64,000 bases of DNA from contig NZ_PGVE01000042.1 in the NCBI RefSeq assembly GCF_002860255.1, positions 159,913 through 223,912 on the forward strand, given 5' to 3'. Below the pieces are notes generated by a model. The model searched no databases. It had not been told where the DNA came from and saw only the letters and a list, made by a program, of their open reading frames with translations. Of the stretch, positions 51,627 to 61,271 are shown piece by piece (position 1 is the stretch's first letter; every line of letters starts with the position of its first letter). The DNA comes from Neobacillus cucumis. GTDB taxonomy: Bacteria > Bacillota > Bacilli > Bacillales > Cytobacillaceae. A program made the translations under genes and the position numbers.

Positions 51627-52661
51627 TTGGATTTCCGAGATTACAAAGGTGTTTGGGTATTCATTGAACAAAAGGATGAAGTCGTTGCTTCCGTATCCCT
51701 TGAACTATTGGGTGCCGGTAGAAAGTTAGCAGACAAACGGGGAGTGGAATTAGCAGGTATTCTAATCGGGGAAAATGTTAAACATTTAACGAAGACCATT
51801 TTTGAATATGGAGCAGATACAGTGTATGTATATGATCAACCCATCTTTAAACATTACCGGACCGAGACCTACATGAAGGCGCTTCTGGAATGTACGGAAA
51901 AATATAAACCAGAAATTATTCTCTTCGGGGCAACCTCAACTGGAAAAGACCTTGCAAGTGCGGTTGCCACCGATATGCCGACAGGTTTAACGGCGGATAC
52001 TACAGAGCTTGATGTTGAAGAGGAAACGGGGTTACTATTGGCGAGCAGGCCAGCATTTGGCGGTAATATTATGGCAACCATATTATGTAAAAAATACCGA
52101 CCTCAAATGGCGACAGTACGCTCCAAAGTTATGAAGGCGCTTACCCCTCAAACAGGGAGAACAGGCAAGATTATTGAAGAAACCATATCGCTTAAGGAAG
52201 AAGATATTCGGACAAAAGTCTTGGAGATCGTAAAGGAAACTGTAAAGAAAGTAAGAATCGACGAGGCGGATATCATTGTTGCAGGCGGGAAAGGATTAGG
52301 GAGTTTCGAGGGATTTCAGTTAATTCACCAATTGGCGGAAACTCTTGGAGGAGCGGTTGGTGCGAGCAGGGATGTGGTGGAAGCAGGTTGGATTGAACAC
52401 GCTCATCAAGTAGGGCAAACCGGTGTGACAGTTACGCCAAAAATATATTTTGCGATTGGAATTTCTGGTGCGATTCAACATATAGTGGGAATGAAAAATT
52501 CTGGATTAATAATTGCCATTAATAAGGACAAAGAAGCCCCCATTTTTCAGGCATGTCATTTTGGAATTGTTGGCGATGCCTTTGAGATTGTCCCTATTCT
52601 AATTGAACAGTTTCAAATGGCTTTATCCAGAGAGAAGGTAAGCAATAACAGTAAAGGTTGA
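51627..52661 (+). CDS. etfA: Electron transfer flavoprotein alpha subunit (EtfA/FixB type)
   Basis: The 344-aa protein has an N-terminal AANH-like half and the C-terminal FAD-binding domain: IIVAGGKGLGSFEGF, VGASRDVVEAGW, QVGQTGVTVTPKIYFAIGIS, INKDKEAPIF and HFGIVGDAFEIVP. It starts at TTG 51627, directly after the etfB stop, with AAAGGAGG in the end of etfB. After its stop there is an orphan ribosome site (AAGGAGGT, 52668-52675) but no gene of normal size. This hints that a third gene has been lost. Confidence 0.88.
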   Translation: MDFRDYKGVWVFIEQKDEVVASVSLELLGAGRKLADKRGVELAGILIGENVKHLTKTIFEYGADTVYVYDQPIFKHYRTETYMKALLECTEKYKPEIILFGATSTGKDLASAVATDMPTGLTADTTELDVEEETGLLLASRPAFGGNIMATILCKKYRPQMATVRSKVMKALTPQTGRTGKIIEETISLKEEDIRTKVLEIVKETVKKVRIDEADIIVAGGKGLGSFEGFQLIHQLAETLGGAVGASRDVVEAGWIEHAHQVGQTGVTVTPKIYFAIGISGAIQHIVGMKNSGLIIAINKDKEAPIFQACHFGIVGDAFEIVPILIEQFQMALSREKVSNNSKG

Positions 52662-52723
52662 TGGCAAGGAGGTAGCGCCTGAAATTTACTTTTCTATGTC
52701 AAATTCAGCATATAAATTAAATC

Positions 52724-52760
52724 AAAAGAATCCCAGTTAAATATAATGGGATTCTTTTTT
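52724..52760 (+). terminator. Terminator after etfA
   Basis: A perfect 12-bp stem AAAAGAATCCCA/TGGGATTCTTTT with an 11-nt loop is followed by T residues. Confidence 0.85.
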
Positions 52761-52779
52761 ATTACAATGACATATACCG

Positions 52780-52963
52780 CTAGTGCTAAAGGTTTGAAGT
52801 GCTTAAAGGTAGTTTCAATAAATTCTAATACAGGTGGTTCGACTTCGGAACTCGTACCAATCAAAAGCTGTATCAAAAAGCCTTGAATCCGCCGTTTCAA
52901 ACGTATCTGATACTTTTAGGACAGGACTAATCGTAAACATCTTTTTGGCAACAATACTGTAAT
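52780..52963 (-). pseudogene. Decayed fragment of the katE C-terminal domain
   Basis: The minus strand here is homologous to 24508-24693 within katE, with most bases identical. Translated pieces read SIVAKKMFTISPVLKVSDTF and EVEPPVLEFIETTFKHFKPL, against nearly the same residues in katE. A 2-bp deletion near 52863-52866 shifts the frame between them. Only about 60 codons of the catalase tail are present, with no start. At 52963-52966 it is joined directly to a phage-like gene. Confidence 0.85.
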
Positions 52964-52965
52964 CT

Positions 52966-53310
52966 TCAAACAGATTGTCTTTTGGAATATTCGATAAGCC
53001 AGTCAGGTATTGGGATTCGTTTTGTCTGGTTACTTTCGCGGTCAATTCTTTCACGTTCTATCTTCTTCCATTCCTGTAAGGTTGAGATAAAATCATTTTC
53101 TTCAAAAGGAAATACCGCAATGTCAGAAATTACCGGAGGAAAAGGACTTTTTCTAATGTGATTTTTCAGCTTCGTCATTACCTTTTCATAGTCCATTTCG
53201 GAACAATATTGGAACCATAGCAGAACGGTCTCGTCCTTGACTAGGAAGTTGGAATAAACTAATTCGATTAGTACTAATAGATTGATTACCTCTTCTTTGG
53301 TCATTGACAT
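52966..53310 (-). CDS. Phage-type replicative helicase loader/inhibitor-like protein (G39P-like), possible remnant
   Basis: The 114-aa product has an N-terminal domain (about 1-75) with EVINLLVLIELVYSNF, CSEMDYEKVMTKLKNHIRKS and PPVISDI. This resembles the helicase loader/inhibitor domain of phage G39P-like proteins. It is followed by a helical, charged tail. It overlaps the upstream minus-strand ORF by 10 nt, as in phage replication modules. Its stop lies at the joint with the catalase fragment, so the original C-terminus may be lost. No other phage genes are nearby. Confidence 0.6.
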   Translation of the reverse strand: MSMTKEEVINLLVLIELVYSNFLVKDETVLLWFQYCSEMDYEKVMTKLKNHIRKSPFPPVISDIAVFPFEENDFISTLQEWKKIERERIDRESNQTKRIPIPDWLIEYSKRQSV

Positions 53311-53534
53311 TCCTCCTGTACCACAATTTTACCTTCATGAATCATTCGTCCCACTCGTTTAGAAATGGTTTCATTCTTTGTCCTTTTGAAAAGTTTACCG
53401 TTTTTCTCCGTCTCTAGTAATGTCCTTATGGCCTTTTCGCAATACCATGCATTGCTAATTTTTTTATTCGGATTCTTCCGCCGGTACTGACTGAAAATCT
53501 TCTCTAACATAGATTCTATTTGCTCGGTTTCCAA
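53301..53534 (-). CDS. Phage-like small basic protein, probably truncated at the 5' end
   Basis: The 77-aa frame is Lys-rich (QYRRKNPNKKISNAWYCEKA, TKNETISKRVGRMIHEGKIV) and could be a winged-helix or DNA-binding protein. Its TTG start lacks any ribosome binding site, as does an internal ATG at 53510, so the 5' part has probably been replaced by foreign DNA. It overlaps the G39P-like gene and forms with it the remains of a phage replication region. I do not recognise a family. Confidence 0.45.
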   Translation of the reverse strand: METEQIESMLEKIFSQYRRKNPNKKISNAWYCEKAIRTLLETEKNGKLFKRTKNETISKRVGRMIHEGKIVVQEECQ

Positions 53535-53666
53535 TGGAGGATATTAGGAGGGAAGAACTTTTTCAAAGAATATAGATTCCCGGTAGTATTTAAAGGATAA
53601 TACTGTATATAATCCCAAAATTTTGTTATACTTTTAACCATATTTGTGAGGGAAGAGGTACATGTA

Positions 53667-54767
53667 GTGTCAAAATCAAAAATACAATTCTGGCTCATTC
53701 AAATTTTGCTTATTTTAACAATTATTTTCGTTTCCACAAAAATCTCGTTTATGTTTAAGCCTATAGGGGTGTTTTTCTCGACAGTTTTCTTTCCTATTCT
53801 GATCACAGGATTCCTCTATTTCCTATTAAATCCTCTGGTCAATTTTCTAGAACGGAAAAAGTTTCCTAGAATGGCGGCCATACTTGTCATTTATGTGGGA
53901 TTTGCAGGTCTTTTAGTTTTGGTGATAGGGAGCTTGGTTCCAACTGTGTCAAAACAGGCCACCGATCTGGCTAACAATTTGCCAGTCTTTGCCCATAAGA
54001 CTACTGACTTCTTTAATAATGTGATCCACTCTTCACAATTTAAAAATTTAATGGATCAGCAGAGTGAAATTATTGACTCAGTTCAAAAGCGGTTAATGGA
54101 ATATGCCAACACATTGCCAAACACACTGACGAGCGGGATTAAAGGTTTCTTTGGTGTGGTCACCAATATAGCGATTATTCTTGTTACTGTGCCATTTTTA
54201 TTATTTTACATGTTAAAAGATGGCCATAAATTTCCAAAAGCTGTTTCCAATTTTATTCCGAAGGATTATAGAGATGAAGGTCTAAAAATTTTGAAAGAAA
54301 CAGGGGAGACACTCTCCGCTTACATCCAGGGGCAGGTGATGGTCGCTTTGGCGGTGGGAACCTTGGCCTTTATTGGATTTTTAATCATTGATATGCCTTA
54401 TGCGTTAATCATGGCACTCATTATTGCTTTCACCAACATTATCCCTTATGTTGGTCCGATTATCGGCGGTGCGCCAGCAGTGCTGGTCGCTTTCTTTGAT
54501 TCACCCACCAAAGCTTTATTGGTTATAGTCGTCATACTGGTTGCACAGCAAATAGAAGGAAACTTCCTGTCACCGTTAATCTTAGGTAAAACATTGGATA
54601 CTCACCCGGCCACCATTATCATCATTTTATTAGCAGCAGGCAATCTAGCAGGCGTATTAGGAATGGTTTTGGCAGTTCCGACCTATGCTGTTTCAAAAGT
54701 TATTGTCTTAAACCTAGTCCGATTTTTAAAAGCGAGAAGAGCAGCGAGTACAATAGAAGGAGCTTGA
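53667..54767 (+). CDS. AI-2E family transporter (PerM/UPF0118 type membrane protein)
   Basis: The 366-aa protein (from GTG 53667) has about seven to eight hydrophobic segments. The family pattern includes FFSTVFFPILITGFLYFLLN near the start and FTNIIPYVGPIIGGAPAV and LSPLILGKTLDTHP in the C-terminal half. Family members are exporters or channels; some move AI-2 and others relate to sodium or pH tolerance. GTG 53667 is preferred because GGAAGAGG lies 8 bp upstream; GTG 53646 would extend the protein by 7 residues. It is a single gene with a terminator that overlaps its end. Confidence 0.85.
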   Translation: MSKSKIQFWLIQILLILTIIFVSTKISFMFKPIGVFFSTVFFPILITGFLYFLLNPLVNFLERKKFPRMAAILVIYVGFAGLLVLVIGSLVPTVSKQATDLANNLPVFAHKTTDFFNNVIHSSQFKNLMDQQSEIIDSVQKRLMEYANTLPNTLTSGIKGFFGVVTNIAIILVTVPFLLFYMLKDGHKFPKAVSNFIPKDYRDEGLKILKETGETLSAYIQGQVMVALAVGTLAFIGFLIIDMPYALIMALIIAFTNIIPYVGPIIGGAPAVLVAFFDSPTKALLVIVVILVAQQIEGNFLSPLILGKTLDTHPATIIIILLAAGNLAGVLGMVLAVPTYAVSKVIVLNLVRFLKARRAASTIEGA

Positions 54768-54790
54768 GTCAAAGACTCAGGTTCCTTTTA
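54759..54790 (+). terminator. Terminator overlapping the end of the AI-2E family gene
   Basis: GGAGCTTGAGTC pairs with GACTCAGGTTCC (12 bp with G-T pairs) around loop AAA, followed by TTTTA. The stop codon lies inside the stem. Confidence 0.7.
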
Positions 54791-54793
54791 TAT

Positions 54794-55630
54794 TTATCCC
54801 AAATTTAGGTGGCGATATTTTTCAGGTGGAATCCCGGTCATCTTCTTGAACGTAGCCACAAAGTGACTTGTAGAACGAAACCCCACTTGCAGGGCAATTT
54901 CCCCGATGGTGACTCTATTGTTTTCTAAAAGGAGCTTCTTAGATTGCTGGATTCGCAAATTAACAAAATAGGCATAAGGTGTAATGTTAAAGTTTTTTTG
55001 AAACAGTGAATTCAAATGGCGTTTGGATATATTGATAAAGAGAGCCATTTCATCCAGGCCGATATCTGGATTGGCAAGTTGGGATTTCATCCAATCTATT
55101 AGTGAATATAACGTTATTAAGTAACTGGTTTCTTTCCAATTACTCTTATTGGTCTTACCGTACTTCTTTAAAAGCAGTAAAAACTCATAGACATAGGAAG
55201 AGGCACTTATGCTTAAGCTGTCTGTTGTCTCGTTACTTTGTTTTAACACATTCGCAATGAATGTAGAAATCGGTGCTTCTTGTTCCCAATGAAAAAAAGC
55301 AGTTTGATAGAGTCCAAGAGTAATCAAAATCTCTTTTACCATAATTCCGTCAAATGTTACGTAGAGTGTTCTCCATGCAGTCGAATTAGATTGTTCATTT
55401 TTATACGAATGGGCAATATGAGGCAAGAGGAGGACGCCGTTATTAGGCGGCAGATTTAGTTCTTGATTTTGTATCTCAAGAGTTCCTTGTCCACTAACGG
55501 TTTGAATCCAGTGGTAAAAAGGATAACCGTTTGGACGTGTGATATTTTCTTGTGCAGGATTGTAACCAATCGTTTCAGCAAAAAGTGGCAGTTTACTCTC
55601 ATTTAAAGGGATGAGGAAATGTTTTTTCAT
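54794..55630 (-). CDS. AraC-family transcriptional regulator
   Basis: The protein (about 278 aa) has an N-terminal cupin sensor half (YPFYHWIQTVSGQGTLEIQN, NGVLLLPHIAHSYKNE) and a C-terminal AraC DNA-binding domain (MALFINISKRHLNSLFQKNF, IGEIALQVGFRSTSHFVATF). It diverges from the GH42 beta-galactosidase gene with 131 bp between, so it probably controls that gene. Two ATG codons lie in tandem (55633, 55630); the second has better spacing to AAAGGAG. Confidence 0.87.
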   Translation of the reverse strand: MKKHFLIPLNESKLPLFAETIGYNPAQENITRPNGYPFYHWIQTVSGQGTLEIQNQELNLPPNNGVLLLPHIAHSYKNEQSNSTAWRTLYVTFDGIMVKEILITLGLYQTAFFHWEQEAPISTFIANVLKQSNETTDSLSISASSYVYEFLLLLKKYGKTNKSNWKETSYLITLYSLIDWMKSQLANPDIGLDEMALFINISKRHLNSLFQKNFNITPYAYFVNLRIQQSKKLLLENNRVTIGEIALQVGFRSTSHFVATFKKMTGIPPEKYRHLNLG

Positions 55631-55713
55631 CATTACGCTCCTTTCCAGGAACCGTTCTCTAACATGTTCCTTTTTCTTATATCACTTTCCATTATATTAT
55701 ATTTAATGCCGTT

Positions 55714-55741
55714 TTGTAATCGTTTACAATGGAAATATAAT
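55714..55741 (+). promoter_or_regulatory. GH42 promoter overlapped by a cre box
   Basis: TTGTAA (55714-55719), a 16-bp spacer and TATAAT (55736-55741) form a sigma-A promoter. TGTAATCGTTTACA at 55715-55728 is a full match to the cre consensus and covers the -35 and spacer. CcpA bound there would block RNA polymerase. Confidence 0.75.
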
Positions 55742-55764
55742 GATACAAAGGGAAAGGTGATTAG

Positions 55765-57783
55765 ATGATTAATGAGAAGCTTCCTAAAATTTGGTATGGG
55801 GGAGATTATAATCCAGAGCAGTGGGAAAAACAGGACTGGGATGAAGATGTCCGTATGTTTAAACTTGCTGGAATTGATGTGGCAACAGTAAATGTATTTT
55901 CCTGGGCGTTAAACCAGCCTGATGAAGAGACCTATAATTTCTCATGGCTGGATGAGCAAATTGACCGTTTATATCAAAATGGAATTTATACCTGTCTTGC
56001 AACTAGTACAGCCGCACACCCCGCTTGGATGGCAAAAAAATATCCAGACGTATTGAGGGTAGATTACCAAGGAAGAAAGCGGAGGTTTGGCGGCAGACAC
56101 AATTCCTGTCCGAACAGCCCAACCTATCGGAAGTATGCAGAACGGATAGCAGACCGGTTAGGAGAAAGATATAAAGATCATCCCGGGGTACTGATTTGGC
56201 ATGTGTCCAATGAATATGGCGGCTACTGTTATTGTGAGAACTGTGCTGAGAGTTTTAGAGAATGGCTTCAGAACAAATACGGAAACTTAGATACTCTAAA
56301 TAAAGTGTGGAATACTCGATTTTGGGGCCATACGTTTTATGATTGGGATGAAATTGTCCCTCCTAATGCCTTAAGTGAAGAGTGGGACGGGAATTCAACA
56401 AATTTTCAAGGGATATCCTTAGATTATCGAATTTTTCAGTCTAATAGTCTGCTAGAATGTTTTAAACTTGAGAGGGATGTTTTAAAGAAGCATAATCCTA
56501 ATATTCCTGTAACAACAAATTTAATGGGTACCTATAAGGAGCTCGATTATTTTAAATGGGGAAAGGAAATGGATGTTGTTTCTTGGGATAACTATCCTGC
56601 CTATAACACACCTGTGAGCTTCACCGCAATGAGACACGATCTTATGAGAGGCTTGAAAAGCGGTCAGCCTTTTATGTTAATGGAGCAAACGCCAAGCCAG
56701 CAAAATTGGCAGCCGTATAATTCGTTGAAACGGCCGGGTGTGATGCGCTTATGGAGCTATCAGGCAGTGGCCCGTGGTGCCGATACCGTCATGTTTTTCC
56801 AATTAAGGAGATCAGTTGGAGCTTGTGAAAAATATCATGGTGCGGTTATCGAACATGTTGGCCATGAAAACACAAGAGTATTCCGTGAAACATCAGCACT
56901 TGGCAGGGAGCTGGTGAATCTTTCTGACAACTTACTCGATGCGCGTGTACAAGCTAAAGTTGCGATCGTGTTTGACTGGGAAAACCGATGGGCAACGGAA
57001 TTGTCCAGTGGTCCATCAAAGGCATTGGACTATGTAAATGAAGTTCATAAATATTACGATGCTTTATTTGGGGAAAATATTTTAGTCGATATGATTGGTG
57101 TGGAGGAAGATTTAAGTAAGTATGAAATCATCTTCGCACCAGTGTTATATATGGTGAAATCAGGTTATGAGAATAAAATAAAAGAGTTTGTTCAAAATGG
57201 TGGTACATTTATAACAACGTTCTTTAGCGGAGTCGTGAATGAAAATGATATTGTAACGCTTGGCGGTTATCCAGGTGAATTGCGGGATCTTTTAGGGATT
57301 TGGGTGGAGGAAATTGATGCCCTGCCGCCTGAAGTGAAAAATCAAATTGTCGTGAAAAAAGAGGCAGGCAGCCTCACTGGCAGCTATGATTGCAGTTTGT
57401 TGTTTGATATTATCCATTCCGAGGGTGCAGAAGTACTGGCAGAATACGGTTCTGATTTTTATGCTGGTACACCGGTGATTACGAGTAACTCATTTGGAAA
57501 AGGAAAAGCGTACTATGTAGGAACATGCCCAGACAAAGCGTTTTTAACTGATTTTGTGAAAACGGTATGTGAGGAAAAGGGGATAGAACCATTACTTCAG
57601 GTTCCAAAAGGGGTGGAAGTGACGGAGAGAAGAAAGCATGGCCACTCTTATTTCTTTGTCATGAACCACAATGCATCAACAGTCGAATTCGAGATAAGTG
57701 AAGGAACAGACTTGTTAACAGGTAAGAAACTAAACGGTAAAATTTCATTAGAAGAGTATGGAGTCATGATTATAAAGCAATAG
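55765..57783 (+). CDS. Beta-galactosidase, GH42
   Basis: The 672-aa enzyme has the GH42 layout: a TIM barrel (1-390; IWYGGDYNPEQWEKQDWDED at the start), a trimerisation domain and a C-terminal beta domain. Glu150 in HVSNEYGG is the acid/base and Glu307 in MLMEQTPSQ the nucleophile. Cys115, Cys155, Cys157 and Cys160 form the metal site seen in many GH42 enzymes. It has no signal peptide and hydrolyses galactosides inside the cell. With the fucosidases nearby it could help strip Fuc-Gal side chains, but it has a separate regulator and promoter. Confidence 0.93.
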   Translation: MINEKLPKIWYGGDYNPEQWEKQDWDEDVRMFKLAGIDVATVNVFSWALNQPDEETYNFSWLDEQIDRLYQNGIYTCLATSTAAHPAWMAKKYPDVLRVDYQGRKRRFGGRHNSCPNSPTYRKYAERIADRLGERYKDHPGVLIWHVSNEYGGYCYCENCAESFREWLQNKYGNLDTLNKVWNTRFWGHTFYDWDEIVPPNALSEEWDGNSTNFQGISLDYRIFQSNSLLECFKLERDVLKKHNPNIPVTTNLMGTYKELDYFKWGKEMDVVSWDNYPAYNTPVSFTAMRHDLMRGLKSGQPFMLMEQTPSQQNWQPYNSLKRPGVMRLWSYQAVARGADTVMFFQLRRSVGACEKYHGAVIEHVGHENTRVFRETSALGRELVNLSDNLLDARVQAKVAIVFDWENRWATELSSGPSKALDYVNEVHKYYDALFGENILVDMIGVEEDLSKYEIIFAPVLYMVKSGYENKIKEFVQNGGTFITTFFSGVVNENDIVTLGGYPGELRDLLGIWVEEIDALPPEVKNQIVVKKEAGSLTGSYDCSLLFDIIHSEGAEVLAEYGSDFYAGTPVITSNSFGKGKAYYVGTCPDKAFLTDFVKTVCEEKGIEPLLQVPKGVEVTERRKHGHSYFFVMNHNASTVEFEISEGTDLLTGKKLNGKISLEEYGVMIIKQ

Positions 57784-57837
57784 CAAGGAAAGACTATAGA
57801 CAATTCTAAACTTGTACTGGAGTGTAAAAATAAGAAT

Positions 57838-57867
57838 AACCTAGAGGTGCTGACCTCTAGGTTTTTT
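57838..57867 (+). terminator. Terminator after the GH42 gene
   Basis: A perfect 11-bp stem AACCTAGAGGT/ACCTCTAGGTT with loop GCTG is followed by T residues. Confidence 0.9.
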
Positions 57868-58010
57868 CTGTTTCTAATTACTAATTAATCTGCCGAATAA
57901 AAATATTCATCCTATCTATTGAACAGATTTCAGATGTCTATATAATGTTATTATTAATTATTATCGAATTATGAATTTAAAAATGAGAAAACCCTGAAAG
58001 GATTAATAAT

Positions 58011-58553
58011 ATGAAACAGAAAATCTTACCTGCTTCCTCAACTATGAAAGAATTCGAATCTTTTTTGCGAAGTCCTTACGAAATTGGTGTGTTTTTAGAT
58101 ATGCATATCGCTCAGTTACAACATATTAATTTGATGGCAAAGGAAAAAGGCAAAAAAATGATCTACCATGTTGACTTAATCCACGGCATAAAAAATGATG
58201 AATATGCTACTGAATACATTTGCCAAGAGTTCAAGCCATACGGTTTGATTTCAACCAAATCTAGTGTTATACAGAAGGCAAAGCAAAAAGGTGTTATTGC
58301 TGTACAAAGAATTTTCCTAATCGATAGTCACGCACTTGAAAAAAGCTATAAATTAATTGAAAAAACCCAGCCTGATTACATTGAAGTTCTGCCTGGTGCC
58401 ATGCCTAAGATCATTGCAGAAGTGAAAGAAAGAGTAAAAATCCCCATCTTGGCTGGAGGATTAATTCGAACTTCTGAAGAGGTAAATGCAGCACTGTTAG
58501 CAGGAGCTGCCGCTATTACTACCTCCAAACGAGAGTTATGGGACTCTTTTTAA
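58011..58553 (+). CDS. glpP: Glycerol uptake operon antiterminator
   Basis: The 180-aa protein matches GlpP: KQKILPASSTMKEFESFLRS at the start, YHVDLIHGIKNDEYATEYIC, GLISTKSSVI, QRIFLIDSHALEKS and ILAGGLIRTSEEVNAAL. In Bacillus subtilis GlpP, with glycerol-3-phosphate, binds leader RNAs of glpFK and glpD and prevents early termination. Both leaders downstream carry a terminator that fits this control. It is the first gene of the glycerol region and has its own transcription unit. Confidence 0.92.
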   Translation: MKQKILPASSTMKEFESFLRSPYEIGVFLDMHIAQLQHINLMAKEKGKKMIYHVDLIHGIKNDEYATEYICQEFKPYGLISTKSSVIQKAKQKGVIAVQRIFLIDSHALEKSYKLIEKTQPDYIEVLPGAMPKIIAEVKERVKIPILAGGLIRTSEEVNAALLAGAAAITTSKRELWDSF

Positions 58554-58589
58554 TGTAAAATTTACTCTATTAATAACTTAAAAAAGTTA

Positions 58590-58618
58590 TTGACACCGTT
58601 TTCATGCGATTATATAAT
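58590..58618 (+). promoter_or_regulatory. Sigma-A promoter of glpF-glpK with cre box
   Basis: A perfect TTGACA (58590-58595), a 17-bp spacer and a perfect TATAAT (58613-58618) are present. TGACACCGTTTTCA (58591-58604) matches the cre consensus with one mismatch and overlaps the -35, as in the Bacillus subtilis glpFK promoter (from memory). The consensus strength fits control after initiation by GlpP. Confidence 0.85.
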
Positions 58619-58654
58619 TCAATTAACAAGTTAACAAAATGTGACGGAGATAAG

Positions 58655-58711
58655 GAGATTCACGCAGAAACCCTTTATGAGGGTTATTTCTGACGTGAAT
58701 CTCTTTTTTTT
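58655..58711 (+). terminator. glpF leader terminator, target of GlpP antitermination
   Basis: GAGATTCACG pairs with CGTGAATCTC, with an inner stem (CAGAAA/TTTCTG), followed by eight T residues. It lies between the promoter and glpF, so read-through is needed for expression. Confidence 0.85.
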
Positions 58712-58763
58712 CGTTTCTAAATGGACTTGGAAGAAATATTTAAAACATAAGGGGAATGAAAAA

Positions 58764-59588
58764 ATGACACCATTTGTTGGAGAAGTGATTGGAACGATGA
58801 TTCTAATCGTATTTGGAGCAGGAATTGGAGCAGGTTCTTCTTTAAAGAAGTCCTACTCTAATAATGCTGGATGGATTGTAATCACGCTAGCTTGGGGACT
58901 AGCGGTTACAATGGCCGTTTTAGCAGTAGGTAGTATTAGCGGAGCCCATCTGAATCCTGCAGTAACCATTGCATTAGCGATAAACGGCAGTTTTCCTTGG
59001 TCAGAAGTACCGGGTTACATTGCCGCTCAAATGATAGGAGCCATTTTAGGTTCAATCATTATCTTTTTACACTATTTACCTCATTGGAAAGAAACAGAGG
59101 ATCCGGCAACCAAACTTGGCGTGTTTGCGACAAGTCCGGCAATTCCACACACATTTTCAAATCTTATAAGTGAAATAATTGGTACTTTTGTTCTTGTTCT
59201 CGGTCTATTATTTATCGGTGCAAATAAATTCACTCAAGGATTAAACCCGCTTGTTGTAGGATTATTAATAGTAGTCATTGGTATGTCTTTAGGCGGAACA
59301 ACAGGTTATGCTATCAATCCTGCTAGGGATTTAGGACCTCGAATTGCGCACTTCCTACTGCCAATACCGGGAAAAGGTAACTCCAATTGGGGATATTCAT
59401 GGATTCCAGTTGTTGGTCCGATTTTGGGAGGAAGCCTTGGAGCCGTATTTTATAAAGCTATCTTTTTAGGAGAGGTTACAAGTGCTTTATGGATTGTTTT
59501 AGCAATAAATGTTGTTATATTATTTCTTGCACTTTATACTAGTAAAAATCAGTCAAACAATATAAGAAGAACGAATCAAGTAGCATAA
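58764..59588 (+). CDS. glpF: Glycerol uptake facilitator (aquaglyceroporin)
   Basis: The 274-aa protein has six membrane helices and both NPA boxes: SGAHLNPAVT and, as NPARDLGPR, in the second half (GYAINPARD). The second box with Asp after Arg marks glycerol facilitators. It lets glycerol pass the membrane. The start is ATG 58764 behind AAGGGG; the frame is open upstream to 58641, but that would include the leader terminator. glpK follows after 24 bp. Confidence 0.93.
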   Translation: MTPFVGEVIGTMILIVFGAGIGAGSSLKKSYSNNAGWIVITLAWGLAVTMAVLAVGSISGAHLNPAVTIALAINGSFPWSEVPGYIAAQMIGAILGSIIIFLHYLPHWKETEDPATKLGVFATSPAIPHTFSNLISEIIGTFVLVLGLLFIGANKFTQGLNPLVVGLLIVVIGMSLGGTTGYAINPARDLGPRIAHFLLPIPGKGNSNWGYSWIPVVGPILGGSLGAVFYKAIFLGEVTSALWIVLAINVVILFLALYTSKNQSNNIRRTNQVA

Positions 59589-61103
<1,515 letters not shown>

Positions 61104-61170
61104 AATAATTTTCTAATTACTTATTTTGTGTTATACTGAATACAAGTTAATAATTGGCAGGAGAAGTCGG

Positions 61171-61222
61171 AGAGACCACAAAAACATTATCATTTTGATA
61201 ATGTCTTTTGTGGTCTCTTTTT
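61171..61222 (+). terminator. glpD leader terminator, target of GlpP antitermination
   Basis: A long hairpin has AGAGACCACAAAA/TTTTGTGGTCTCT (13 bp), then ACATTATCA/TGATAATGT (9 bp), with one bulged C and loop TTT. A T-tract follows. It lies between glpK and glpD, behind a short purine-rich stretch (GGAGAAGTCGGAG) that resembles the one before the glpF leader terminator. Confidence 0.87.
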
Positions 61223-61271
61223 ATTTCCTCTGAAAAAATCCATCATACTATACAATCAGGAGGAGTAAATC

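Noticed and set aside
58641..58763. N-terminal extension of GlpF by 41 residues
   Set aside because: This stretch is the leader RNA with the antiterminator-controlled hairpin; the GlpF family starts at ATG 58764.
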